A DNA stretch of 6,699 nt from Bacteroidia bacterium (lineage in GTDB: Bacteria > Bacteroidota > Bacteroidia > Bacteroidales > Prolixibacteraceae), in assembly GCA_025358395.1 (NCBI GenBank), contig JANYJT010000190.1:1-6699 (forward strand). The letters are read 5' to 3'. Below, piece by piece: positions 1-5,753 of the stretch (position 1 is its first letter; every line of letters starts with the position of its first letter). A program made the position numbers and the translations under genes. The notes beneath the pieces were generated by a model. That model ran no database searches and was not told where the DNA came from. It saw only the letters and a list, made by a program, of their open reading frames with translations.

Positions 1-46
1 TCGGATAGAGGAAGGATCTATTTTAAGAAAGTTTTCCAAAAAAAGA

Positions 47-54
47 CAAAGATA
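47..54 (-). promoter_or_regulatory. Possible -7 promoter box for a gene beyond the left edge
   Basis: Read on the minus strand this is TATCTTTG, a full match to the Bacteroidota -7 consensus TAnnTTTG. It sits 18 bases past the stop codon of the last minus-strand gene and points out of the window to the left. I see no convincing TTG/TTTG -33 element at the expected distance, so it is only a candidate. The same octamer occurs upstream of the plus-strand gene at 4698. The rest of 1-72 holds no gene or clear terminator that I can see. Confidence 0.3.
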
Positions 55-72
55 GTTTTTATAACATCTCAG

Positions 73-402
73 CTATTTTACGATAACATTCAGGTCTGCG
101 AGGGCATTGAGATTGTCTGTTTCAATGAAATTGGGATGTAATTTTAGGGATGCTTCCAACTCCTGCCGGGAGTCCGGAGTCCATAGCTGGACAATGAGTC
201 CGCCGTTTTGCGCCCTGGTGACTTCAGCATCGGTTAGTGGTTCGAAAGAACTACTACCACTTGCCTTGTGTCCCAGAAATTTAACAGTTGTTTGGGCAGG
301 GGGAGTTGTGGGAATTGTCTCCTGTTTACATCGACCGAATAAGACCAATAAAAGAAGGAAAAATAAAATTTGCCTGTACCTCACCTGAAAAAATACTGTC
401 AT
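73..402 (-). CDS. Short lipoprotein-like protein resembling an internally deleted glycerophosphodiester phosphodiesterase (GDPD)
   Basis: 109 aa from ATG at 402. A TTG at 459 would add 19 residues ahead of the signal peptide, and a GTG at 384 is also possible. Residues 8-25 are basic then strongly hydrophobic and end in FGRC, a loose lipobox with Cys25; the Arg before it is unusual. A Thr/Pro-rich linker follows. Residues 42-49 (FLGHKASG) resemble the N-terminal GHRG/GHKG motif of GDPD enzymes, and residues 58-104 (AEVTRAQNGGLIVQLWTPDS, then FIETDN) resemble the last strands and helices of the GDPD barrel, where family members carry a V-x-x-W-T motif and a TD motif. About 180-200 residues normally lying between these parts, with the catalytic Glu/Asp and second His, are absent, although the frame is open. 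It is therefore probably inactive as a phosphodiesterase. It is the last gene of the minus-strand run, 61 bases after the previous stop. It could also be an unrelated small lipoprotein. Confidence 0.6.
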   Translation of the reverse strand: MTVFFQVRYRQILFFLLLLVLFGRCKQETIPTTPPAQTTVKFLGHKASGSSSFEPLTDAEVTRAQNGGLIVQLWTPDSRQELEASLKLHPNFIETDNLNALADLNVIVK

Positions 403-463
403 AATATCCAATATTAATTTTCTAAAATTTCGGACTAAATTAAGAAAAATCAAGTCCAATAAA

Positions 464-1228
464 TTACAGTATAATTATAGATTGCTTTGATCTGCAACTA
501 TATTTTAACTCTTTGATCACACCATTATCCGGAAATTCTTCAGATAGTTTTGAGAATTTTGAATAGGCTTTAACCGAGTCGTGGGCTACTTCTAAATATA
601 TCTTTCCTAAAAAATAATCCTTTATGGTACTGAATGATCTATAGTTCTCATTTTCAATTCTTTCAATTTTTTCCAGACTAGAATAAAGTTTCTTTTGATT
701 TTTGGTCTGGAGCAAATTGAATTCATCTATAATACTGTATTTCAGGCATTTATTAAATTCAACAATTAATTGAAAAATGATTTTTTCGAGTGGACTGAAA
801 TTTGAAGTATCACTGTCATTTAACTTTTGTATGAAAACCTGGCATTTTAAGGCAGTCCAATATCTTGATAGACCAATATTTTTAAAATTCTCATATCTGA
901 TTTGGTACAAAAAAAAGATCAATTTGTTAAAATCTTTTTTTCCGCTTAACTCCTCTTCATGATAGCCATTTTTGTAGTTAACAAACTCTGATTCTGTGGC
1001 TTCAGAATTGGAAAAAATCATTTTCCACCACAGACAATCGAATTTTAAATATCCGGATATTTGTGGATCTGTCAATTTTAATCTTTCTAAACTACTTTCA
1101 ACATTCTCAAAATCAAGATTATAAATTTTTCCAACGATTTTATCGATCTGCTTTGAAGATTGGCCTAAAACAGAAAAATTGAAAAGAAATAGGAGTAATC
1201 CTAAAATATATTTCAGTCGATGCATCAT
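464..1228 (-). CDS. Exported protein with TPR-like helices, function unknown
   Basis: 254 aa from ATG at 1228; a second ATG at 1225 is equally plausible. Residues 1-22 form a signal peptide (basic MMHRLK, hydrophobic core, probable cleavage near VLGQ), so the product should be periplasmic or surface-associated. The mature part is rich in Lys, Glu, Asn, Phe and Leu and appears wholly helical. The stretch after the signal (YNLDFENVESSLERL, then a DCLWWK motif) resembles the first helical hairpins of Bacteroidota TPR-like proteins that read as a D-F-x-x-A pattern followed by a WW-containing helix. Near the C terminus, residues around YFLGKIYLEVAHD and AYSKFSKLSEEFPDNG look like one further TPR unit, tyrosine-to-proline in register. 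I do not recognise a named family. It follows the second PGSG-motif gene by 29 bases on the same strand and is probably cotranscribed. It is visibly more AT-rich than the plus-strand genes. Confidence 0.75.
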   Translation of the reverse strand: MMHRLKYILGLLLFLFNFSVLGQSSKQIDKIVGKIYNLDFENVESSLERLKLTDPQISGYLKFDCLWWKMIFSNSEATESEFVNYKNGYHEEELSGKKDFNKLIFFLYQIRYENFKNIGLSRYWTALKCQVFIQKLNDSDTSNFSPLEKIIFQLIVEFNKCLKYSIIDEFNLLQTKNQKKLYSSLEKIERIENENYRSFSTIKDYFLGKIYLEVAHDSVKAYSKFSKLSEEFPDNGVIKELKYSCRSKQSIIIL

Positions 1229-1257
1229 ATTGGGTAAAAGAAAATCATACAGTTCGT

Positions 1258-2142
1258 TCAGTTCAAACCTGACCTGATTAACTCACTTATTTTAATGTTA
1301 AAATTCACGATTTGTTCCTTATTATTCCTGGAAGCCAAAATTCCGGAGCGTTTAATACCTCCTTGATAAGTCTTGTTAAACATTCCCAATCCTGCAAGGT
1401 ATCCGGTAATATAAAATCCACTGAGAGCCTGTTGTGCACTTAAGGCCAGGATGGAGGTGTTTAATAAAAAATTAGCAATGCCTTCGCCAGTTTTTCTTGC
1501 ATAAATTTGACCGGAACCGGGTATAAATCGAGACCAATTTTCGGCACTTTTTATCGATTTGATGTGAGGTCGATTTTTCTTTTTATATAGTTCGTTGATA
1601 TTTTGTACCATCTCAGAACTTTTTTCAAAAGAGAATTTTTGCATTTGAATAAACTGTTTAAAACACTCCTGAGACTCTTTCCACTTCAATGTTTCATTTA
1701 AACAGAGAATCTTTAATGGCAAAAAGAATCTAAAGGAAGCTGTATCCGCTTTTACACTTAGATATTCATCAATCTTCCATAAGGCTTTCGTTGGTTCTTG
1801 ATTCAGGTACAAGCAGAGAGACTGCAGATAATATACTTTTTGCAATAAAGAATCATTGAAATTGGGAAAATATATTGTTTGGAGTTCCTCTATAGCCTGA
1901 CCAAAATTCTTCATCTGCTTATAGCACAACGCTTTTTTATATTTCAAAAAATTCAATCTGGCAGGATGTTCGGAATAAAAAATCATACGTTCATATTCAA
2001 TGGACGCCTCAAAGTATTTGCCTGATACAAATAAACTATCACCTGTATTGTCCTGCGCACGACAGTTAAAAAAAATTGCGCAAAGGAATATGAAGCTGAA
2101 AAAGAATCTGGTTTTGAATGACATCCTTATTTTCATTTTCAA
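1258..2142 (-). CDS. Helical-repeat protein with C-terminal PGSG-motif membrane domain (second paralog)
   Basis: 294 aa from ATG at 2142; ATGs at 2136 and 2124 are alternatives, the last giving 288 aa. An N-terminal hydrophobic segment (about residues 13-27, ending NCRAQ) acts as signal peptide or anchor; Cys27 could be a lipid site but the lipobox is poor. Residues 31-190 look like TPR-type helical pairs (SGKYFEASIEYERMI; MKNFGQAIEELQTIY; EPTKALWKIDEYL). Residues 206-223 carry RFIPGSGQIYARKTGEGIA, followed by two hydrophobic segments (about 224-255). The same motif and topology end the upstream gene, so the two are paralogs that arose by tandem duplication, now strongly diverged. The P-G-x-G-x-x-Y pattern is like that of DUF5683- and TM2-type small membrane domains. 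Its 5' end overlaps the upstream gene by 77 bases in a different frame. Molecular role unknown; its linkage to yidD suggests an envelope function. Confidence 0.8.
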   Translation of the reverse strand: MKMKIRMSFKTRFFFSFIFLCAIFFNCRAQDNTGDSLFVSGKYFEASIEYERMIFYSEHPARLNFLKYKKALCYKQMKNFGQAIEELQTIYFPNFNDSLLQKVYYLQSLCLYLNQEPTKALWKIDEYLSVKADTASFRFFLPLKILCLNETLKWKESQECFKQFIQMQKFSFEKSSEMVQNINELYKKKNRPHIKSIKSAENWSRFIPGSGQIYARKTGEGIANFLLNTSILALSAQQALSGFYITGYLAGLGMFNKTYQGGIKRSGILASRNNKEQIVNFNIKISELIRSGLN

Positions 2143-2911
2143 TGATTTTTACAGAAATAACAGATCCATAAATATTTGAAATGTATGTGGCAGCCAGAAT
2201 GGAGCCAAAAAAAATCGTTTTAAAATTATTCAACCCAAGCTTTCGGTAATTTTCCCGGGTTATCAGACCCAGGCCTGTTGTCGTAATCATAGCGGCAATA
2301 CCTTCACCGGTTTTACCGGCGTATATCTTTCCTGAACCGGGAACTATTCCGGACATAACACCTGCCAATAATGGAGACTTTAAGCGATGACTCCCCTGTT
2401 CTTCGCAAATCTTCGTTAATGCCAAAACCTGTTGATTAATTGACGCCACACGAAGGTCAATCAATTTCAATTTTTCCTTTGCTTGAGGCCAGTTTCCCTG
2501 CAACATATCAATTCCGCTCAACTCGAAGTTTACGAGGGAAGAAATTTTTTCGTTTTGTACACTCACCTGACCAAAAATTTCTCTGGACTCTCCATATTTT
2601 TTAAGATAGATCTGGTTATATCCTGCAAAAAATCTGGATTTTAAATAAAAGGAAGAGTGCTTTCCTACATTGAGAAAGGAAAAAGTTGATTGTTCAAGGT
2701 TCTTAAGTGAATAGTGTGCCCATCCTTTGTAGTAATAAATTGAATCCTGTTGGCCTTGATTATAATTAAAAAACTTATTATCAATTAAATGCAATACCTC
2801 TGCATAATTTCCCTTGTTTATCAAATGTTCAATAAATGGAAGCTCACTTGCATTTTGAGCAATTCCGGCACGAAATATAAATAGGAAAGCCAAAAACCCG
2901 AAGTACCTCAT
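2066..2911 (-). CDS. Helical-repeat protein with C-terminal PGSG-motif membrane domain (first paralog)
   Basis: 281 aa. The ATG at 2911 overlaps the yidD stop as ATGA, which fixes the start and implies translational coupling. Residues 1-19 are a signal peptide (MRYFGFLAFLF, cleavage near GIAQ). Residues 22-170 resemble TPR helices (NKGNYAEVLHLID; YYYKGWAHYSLKNLEQSTFSF; LKKYGESREIFGQV; QGNWPQAKEKLKLID). Residues 188-206 hold GIVPGSGKIYAGKTGEGIA, followed by two hydrophobic segments (about 205-250), so the C terminus is membrane-inserted with the repeat domain probably in the periplasm. The C-terminal tail past residue 245 can be aligned end to end with the tail of the next gene's product, so the tail that overlaps the next gene is likely real protein. 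Function is unknown; position directly after yidD and the paralogous pair suggest the two may form a complex. Confidence 0.82.
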   Translation of the reverse strand: MRYFGFLAFLFIFRAGIAQNASELPFIEHLINKGNYAEVLHLIDNKFFNYNQGQQDSIYYYKGWAHYSLKNLEQSTFSFLNVGKHSSFYLKSRFFAGYNQIYLKKYGESREIFGQVSVQNEKISSLVNFELSGIDMLQGNWPQAKEKLKLIDLRVASINQQVLALTKICEEQGSHRLKSPLLAGVMSGIVPGSGKIYAGKTGEGIAAMITTTGLGLITRENYRKLGLNNFKTIFFGSILAATYISNIYGSVISVKIIENENKDVIQNQILFQLHIPLRNFF

Positions 2912-3354
2912 TTATATCGATTTATTGCGTCACTAAACCGATGTGTCTTTATATTCATCATGCTCAGGTTTAGGTCTGTAGCTGCAATTCTGTTGCATCT
3001 CCCCAATCGATCGATTGTTAACAGTCCACCTTTTATCAGGCCAAATTCTTTAACGGCTTTCTTACTAAAATCAGAGCAGCTGGGATCAAAAAGACAGTCG
3101 GCAGAAAAATGTTGAGAAATGAAATTCTGATAGATATACAATGACCCTCCATATACCAGACTTATTGGATTGCAGTTCTTAAAAGTCTTTGGCTGATTTT
3201 TAAATATGAAAAACCGTTTTTCTGATTGATGAATTTGTTGTTTTATGACAGATTCAACTAATAACAAGTCTGACGATATATTGATGGTTTGGGCAAAACC
3301 CGAAAACCTGAACACCAGGAGAAATAATCCCAGACTAATTGTCTTTGTGAACAT
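2908..3354 (-). CDS. yidD: YidD-family protein with signal peptide (membrane protein insertion efficiency factor family)
   Basis: 148 aa from ATG at 3354; an ATG at 3369 would add MRNRL and a stronger positive n-region, and the open frame extends back to 3450 inside the upstream gene. Residues 1-22 (MFTKTISLGLFLLVF to GFAQ) look like a cleavable signal peptide. Residues 70-121 are the YidD domain: YIYQNFIS, then C87-L-F, D90-P-S-C-S94, KKAVKEFGLIKGG, and R116-L-G-R-C120. Family members normally read C-R-F-x-P-[ST]-C-S and end R-x-x-R-C-x-P; here the Arg is Leu88 and the final Pro is Arg122. Classical YidD is a short protein of about 70-90 residues at the cytoplasmic face of the inner membrane that assists YidC-dependent insertion, encoded between rnpA and yidC. 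This one is longer, has an extra 45-residue region after the signal, and lies in an envelope-type operon, so an inner-membrane insertion role cannot be assumed. It overlaps the upstream gene by 20 bases and the downstream one by 4. Confidence 0.85.
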   Translation of the reverse strand: MFTKTISLGLFLLVFRFSGFAQTINISSDLLLVESVIKQQIHQSEKRFFIFKNQPKTFKNCNPISLVYGGSLYIYQNFISQHFSADCLFDPSCSDFSKKAVKEFGLIKGGLLTIDRLGRCNRIAATDLNLSMMNIKTHRFSDAINRYK

Positions 3355-4060
3355 CAATCGGTTTCGCATTTTCAGGAATTTTGAAATTAAAATACTGTTC
3401 ATCACTCGAGGAGGAAGCTTTAACATTTGAAAAAATCGTGCGGGTAACAATCGAATCTCCAGTCGGCAAATAATTTATTTCGATAATTTTTAGAGGTAGT
3501 CTGAATTGGCTAAAATCCTTATAATTAGTGTAATAAATCTTCTTAATTACTTTACTTTTTAGAGATTGATATTCAGTGTAGACCGGTAATCTATTCTCAA
3601 AAACCACTTTGACCTTTTCGATACCTTTCAATATAGACGGAGCCTTCCAAATAGTGACATAATATTGATCTTCAAAAGTATTGGAACTTAAGTTAAACCC
3701 TTCATCGGAAAGTCCGAGGTCATCGGTTAAATTGTTGGCAAAATAGTAGATAAGATTCCTTTTAGAGGACAATTCCCGGATTTGATTGTATGCAACTTCG
3801 TTACTGGCAGGATAATAGGTTTTGATCTCTCCCAAGGAATTGGAAATTAGTATAAAACTCTTTGTCGAATGATAGTATTTGGTAATAGTCTTTTTGTTAT
3901 TGTCAAAATAAATATCTACCTCATTGGAAATCTTCTTGTTGTTCTCAGTAACATCCGTCTTTTGTTTCAATGAAATATAGCTTCCCGGTTGCGCATTTAA
4001 AGGAAAATGCAGAAAGGAGGAGAAGCACAGCAGTAATATTCTCTGAAGAAGTACTTTCAT
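3335..4060 (-). CDS. Exported LolA-like outer-membrane lipoprotein-sorting family protein
   Basis: 241 aa from ATG at 4060 (MKVLLQRILLLCF). An in-frame ATG at 4066 and TTG at 4069 lie against the terminator U-tract, so the third start is preferred. Residues 1-24 are a signal peptide (cleavage near PLNAQ), placing the protein in the periplasm. The mature part is an alternation of short beta-type segments (SNEVDIYFDNNKKTITKYY; SFILISNSLGEIKTYYP; YVTIWKAPS; KVKVVFENRLPVYTEYQ; RTIFSNVKA) and closes with EQYFNFKIPENAKPID. This end pattern, F-x-F-x-x-P-x-x-x-x-x-I/V-D, is typical of LolA/LolB-fold proteins annotated as outer membrane lipoprotein carriers in Bacteroidota. The assignment rests on fold-like pattern, not on a strict motif, so another LolA-fold subgroup is possible. 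It heads the six-gene run and overlaps yidD by 20 bases. A putative binding partner would be a lipoprotein or lipid. Confidence 0.65.
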   Translation of the reverse strand: MKVLLQRILLLCFSSFLHFPLNAQPGSYISLKQKTDVTENNKKISNEVDIYFDNNKKTITKYYHSTKSFILISNSLGEIKTYYPASNEVAYNQIRELSSKRNLIYYFANNLTDDLGLSDEGFNLSSNTFEDQYYVTIWKAPSILKGIEKVKVVFENRLPVYTEYQSLKSKVIKKIYYTNYKDFSQFRLPLKIIEINYLPTGDSIVTRTIFSNVKASSSSDEQYFNFKIPENAKPIDVHKDN

Positions 4061-4067
4061 AAGCATC

Positions 4068-4113
4068 AAAAAAGCGAGGTGCCTGTTTCCAAAAAATAAA
4101 CAGGCACCTCGCT
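4068..4113 (-). terminator. Intrinsic (Rho-independent) terminator after the TM2 gene
   Basis: On the minus strand AGCGAGGTGCCTGTTT (4113-4098) and its exact complement (4088-4073) form a perfect 16-bp stem with a 9-base loop, followed by five further Ts (4072-4068; six counting the last stem base). It starts 15 bases after the TM2 stop at 4128. The plus-strand reading has no trailing T tract, so it works only leftward. The start codon of the LolA-like gene comes within 8 bases of the T tract, so the terminator must separate, attenuate or control the downstream run. Confidence 0.9.
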
Positions 4114-4127
4114 ATAATAATCCATTT

Positions 4128-4550
4128 TTAATTCCACATGAAGAATTTTGGATTATTAACAAAAGCACCGATGTCCTTATTGTTGATAATTAATACAACG
4201 AAGTCGATTAGCGGAACAATTCCAAAGATACCCCCACAAGTCAGGATATATCCAATTCCTGTCAGAGTCTCAGTTCCCAAATAGAATCGGTGTATTCCAA
4301 ATCCACCAAGGAAAAAGTCCAGAACGATTGCAACGATAGCATCTTTTCCCTTTCCTGCCATAACCGCGGAAGGAAAGCCGGAGTTGCTGGTAGTAAAGTC
4401 GGTCGATGTGGCAGAAAGCATACTTGTTTCAATCGCTTTATCAAAAAGCTGGTCAACGGATTGCTCATTGACAGAATAGGACGAAGCTTTAGCCTGTCCG
4501 GTAGAAAAAACACACAGAGCCAGGACAAAAACCAGAATCAGATGTTTCAT
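4128..4550 (-). CDS. TM2 domain-containing membrane protein
   Basis: 140 aa from ATG at 4550. Residues 1-22 (MKHLILVFVLALCVF to QAKA) are a signal peptide. Residues 23-66 are a polar Ser/Thr-rich linker. Residues 69-124 are the TM2 domain: a first membrane helix ending LGGFGIHRFYLG (residues 81-92), a short loop with TGIGYIL, and a second helix with the conserved I-x-P-L-I-D (Asp116). Those motifs match the family closely. TM2 proteins are small two-helix membrane proteins whose biochemical role is not settled in bacteria. A signal peptide plus linker before TM2 recurs in Bacteroidota members. The gene is transcribed leftward from a divergent promoter region and is separated from the following run by a strong terminator, so it may be a single-gene unit. 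Its G-x-G-x-x-x-x-Y-x-G core is reminiscent of the PGSG motif in the two genes further left. Confidence 0.9.
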   Translation of the reverse strand: MKHLILVFVLALCVFSTGQAKASSYSVNEQSVDQLFDKAIETSMLSATSTDFTTSNSGFPSAVMAGKGKDAIVAIVLDFFLGGFGIHRFYLGTETLTGIGYILTCGGIFGIVPLIDFVVLIINNKDIGAFVNNPKFFMWN

Positions 4551-4578
4551 AATAATTTAAGTTAAATTTTTAATAACC

Positions 4579-4586
4579 CAAATGTA
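4579..4586 (-). promoter_or_regulatory. Predicted promoter of the TM2 gene
   Basis: Read leftward this is TACATTTG, matching the Bacteroidota -7 consensus TAnnTTTG. A TTG lies 18 bases further upstream on the same strand (about 4605-4607), an acceptable -33 element. The predicted start of transcription would leave a 5' leader of roughly 20 bases before the ATG at 4550. No Shine-Dalgarno sequence is visible in that leader, which is AT-rich as usual for this phylum. Confidence 0.6.
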
Positions 4587-4665
4587 AGAATTTTTTCGAA
4601 CAATCAATCCGTGGAGAGGATAATCCTTATAAATTATTCCCGGGATTTTAGATGAAAGAACTTTT

Positions 4666-4673
4666 TATCTTTG
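4666..4673 (+). promoter_or_regulatory. Predicted promoter of the DUF4056-maf-peptidase operon
   Basis: TATCTTTG matches the -7 consensus TAnnTTTG exactly and lies 24 bases before the ATG at 4698. A clear TTTG -33 element is not visible about 19 bases upstream, so activity may be moderate or activator-dependent. The 147-base interval 4551-4697 therefore carries two divergent promoters and nothing else I can identify. Confidence 0.5.
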
Positions 4674-4697
4674 CGCTACTTTAATGCTAAATAAGAC

Positions 4698-5753
4698 ATG
4701 CGTCTGAGTACTTGTATATTATTCATACTTCTTTGCTATCTGCCTGATATATTGATAGCTAAAGCGCCAATATTTACGGAAAAAGATTATCTGAAACATC
4801 CGCCCAGAATAATCCGTGTTTGCTGTGCTTTTGGTACTGATCTGAAGGTGTCTGTCATCCCGGGATACCGTTACACAAAACTAACCAGTCCTGAATTACT
4901 TGGAACACATCATTATCTGGGAGATACAAGTGAGAACAACGGGATCCTATATACCAGATCAGGTGGATTTATTGACTTTGGCCATTTGAGGGATTTAATC
5001 GATTGGACAGCTTATTTGTACAACCTCGAAAAGAAAAGCCAAAAAACAGGAGAAATTTTTATTCATCTGGGCTTTGAAAGTGGCGAAAAGTCCTTGTTCG
5101 TAAAGGTTCCTTCCACCGAAAAAGAAGAAGATCTGATTAATTTGGCCGGTAGAATAGCCTATGATCTTTCCATATGGCACGAGATCACCTCATGGTTTGG
5201 CGCTTCAGCGGTGCCGCTGGTACCTGAGAAATTTTCAAGTTTTTCAATTGAGGATGTCTATTCAAATCTTCTTGGTATTAAAGTAGCGGCAGAGGCCATT
5301 AAGAGCGATCTGCCTTTTGAGGAGGCGGTTACAAATATCATCCGGAGTACGCTCACGGAACTTGAAGCAGTAAGCACAATCGATGAAACTTACCAGGCGA
5401 TGGAGGGTGTCAGGGATCTTTGGTGGACCCGTAAAAGACGCCTTCCAAACAACCACGTGATGCTGCAAAGAGAATTGGGTGTTTACACTGTAATGACGCC
5501 CTGGCTTGTTCCGGGTTGGGAGAGTAAAATTAAACCTCCTTATCAACTCAGTTTGCCCGAGACAACGGCAGATGGAATACCACTTTCCGAATTCTATACA
5601 TTAAGTTTTAAGCTGAATCACAAGATCCCACTCAAGAAAATCTTTCATGACCGAACTGAAAGAATGGTGACGCAAAATGATTTCAGGCAAATAATTGACT
5701 ACATGACCATTGGGATGCAGAAAAAACACATTCAATATAAGCTGAAGAGATGA
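4698..5753 (+). CDS. DUF4056-like exported protein of unknown function
   Basis: 351 aa. The N terminus (MRLSTCILFILLCYLP to IAKA) is a signal peptide, so the product is periplasmic or beyond. The core has several strongly conserved-looking blocks: GFIDFGHLRDLIDWTAY at residues 90-106, AYDLSIWHEITSWFG at 154-168, then FSSFSIEDVYSNLLG and a WWTRKRRLP block. These resemble the Pfam DUF4056 family as I remember it; I cannot confirm the match here. Histidine/acid pairs H96/D99 and H161/E162 would suit metal binding or catalysis, but this is inference. No lipobox or extra membrane helix is evident. It is the first gene of the rightward operon; its TGA overlaps the maf ATG, so maf translation is likely coupled to it. 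I can assign no reaction. Confidence 0.75.
   Translation: MRLSTCILFILLCYLPDILIAKAPIFTEKDYLKHPPRIIRVCCAFGTDLKVSVIPGYRYTKLTSPELLGTHHYLGDTSENNGILYTRSGGFIDFGHLRDLIDWTAYLYNLEKKSQKTGEIFIHLGFESGEKSLFVKVPSTEKEEDLINLAGRIAYDLSIWHEITSWFGASAVPLVPEKFSSFSIEDVYSNLLGIKVAAEAIKSDLPFEEAVTNIIRSTLTELEAVSTIDETYQAMEGVRDLWWTRKRRLPNNHVMLQRELGVYTVMTPWLVPGWESKIKPPYQLSLPETTADGIPLSEFYTLSFKLNHKIPLKKIFHDRTERMVTQNDFRQIIDYMTIGMQKKHIQYKLKR

Noticed and set aside
107..388. Plus-strand open frame of 93 codons
   Set aside because: It is opposite the minus-strand lipoprotein-like gene, has no domain, signal or promoter, and its codon choice looks random.
3355..3450. Extended N terminus of the YidD-family gene up to 3450
   Set aside because: The added residues lie wholly inside the LolA-like gene and precede an obvious signal peptide starting at 3354 or 3369.
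4262..4565. Open frames on both strands within the TM2 gene (4262-4528 minus, 4290-4565 plus)
   Set aside because: Shadows of the TM2 gene, whose product has clear family motifs in its own frame.
4618..4640. Imperfect inverted repeat GGATAAT / ATTATTCC in the divergent promoter region
   Set aside because: The arms do not pair cleanly and the region is AT-rich, so chance is a sufficient explanation.
5262..5546. Minus-strand open frames inside the DUF4056-like and maf genes
   Set aside because: No signal, domain or promoter; they lie opposite well-supported plus-strand genes.
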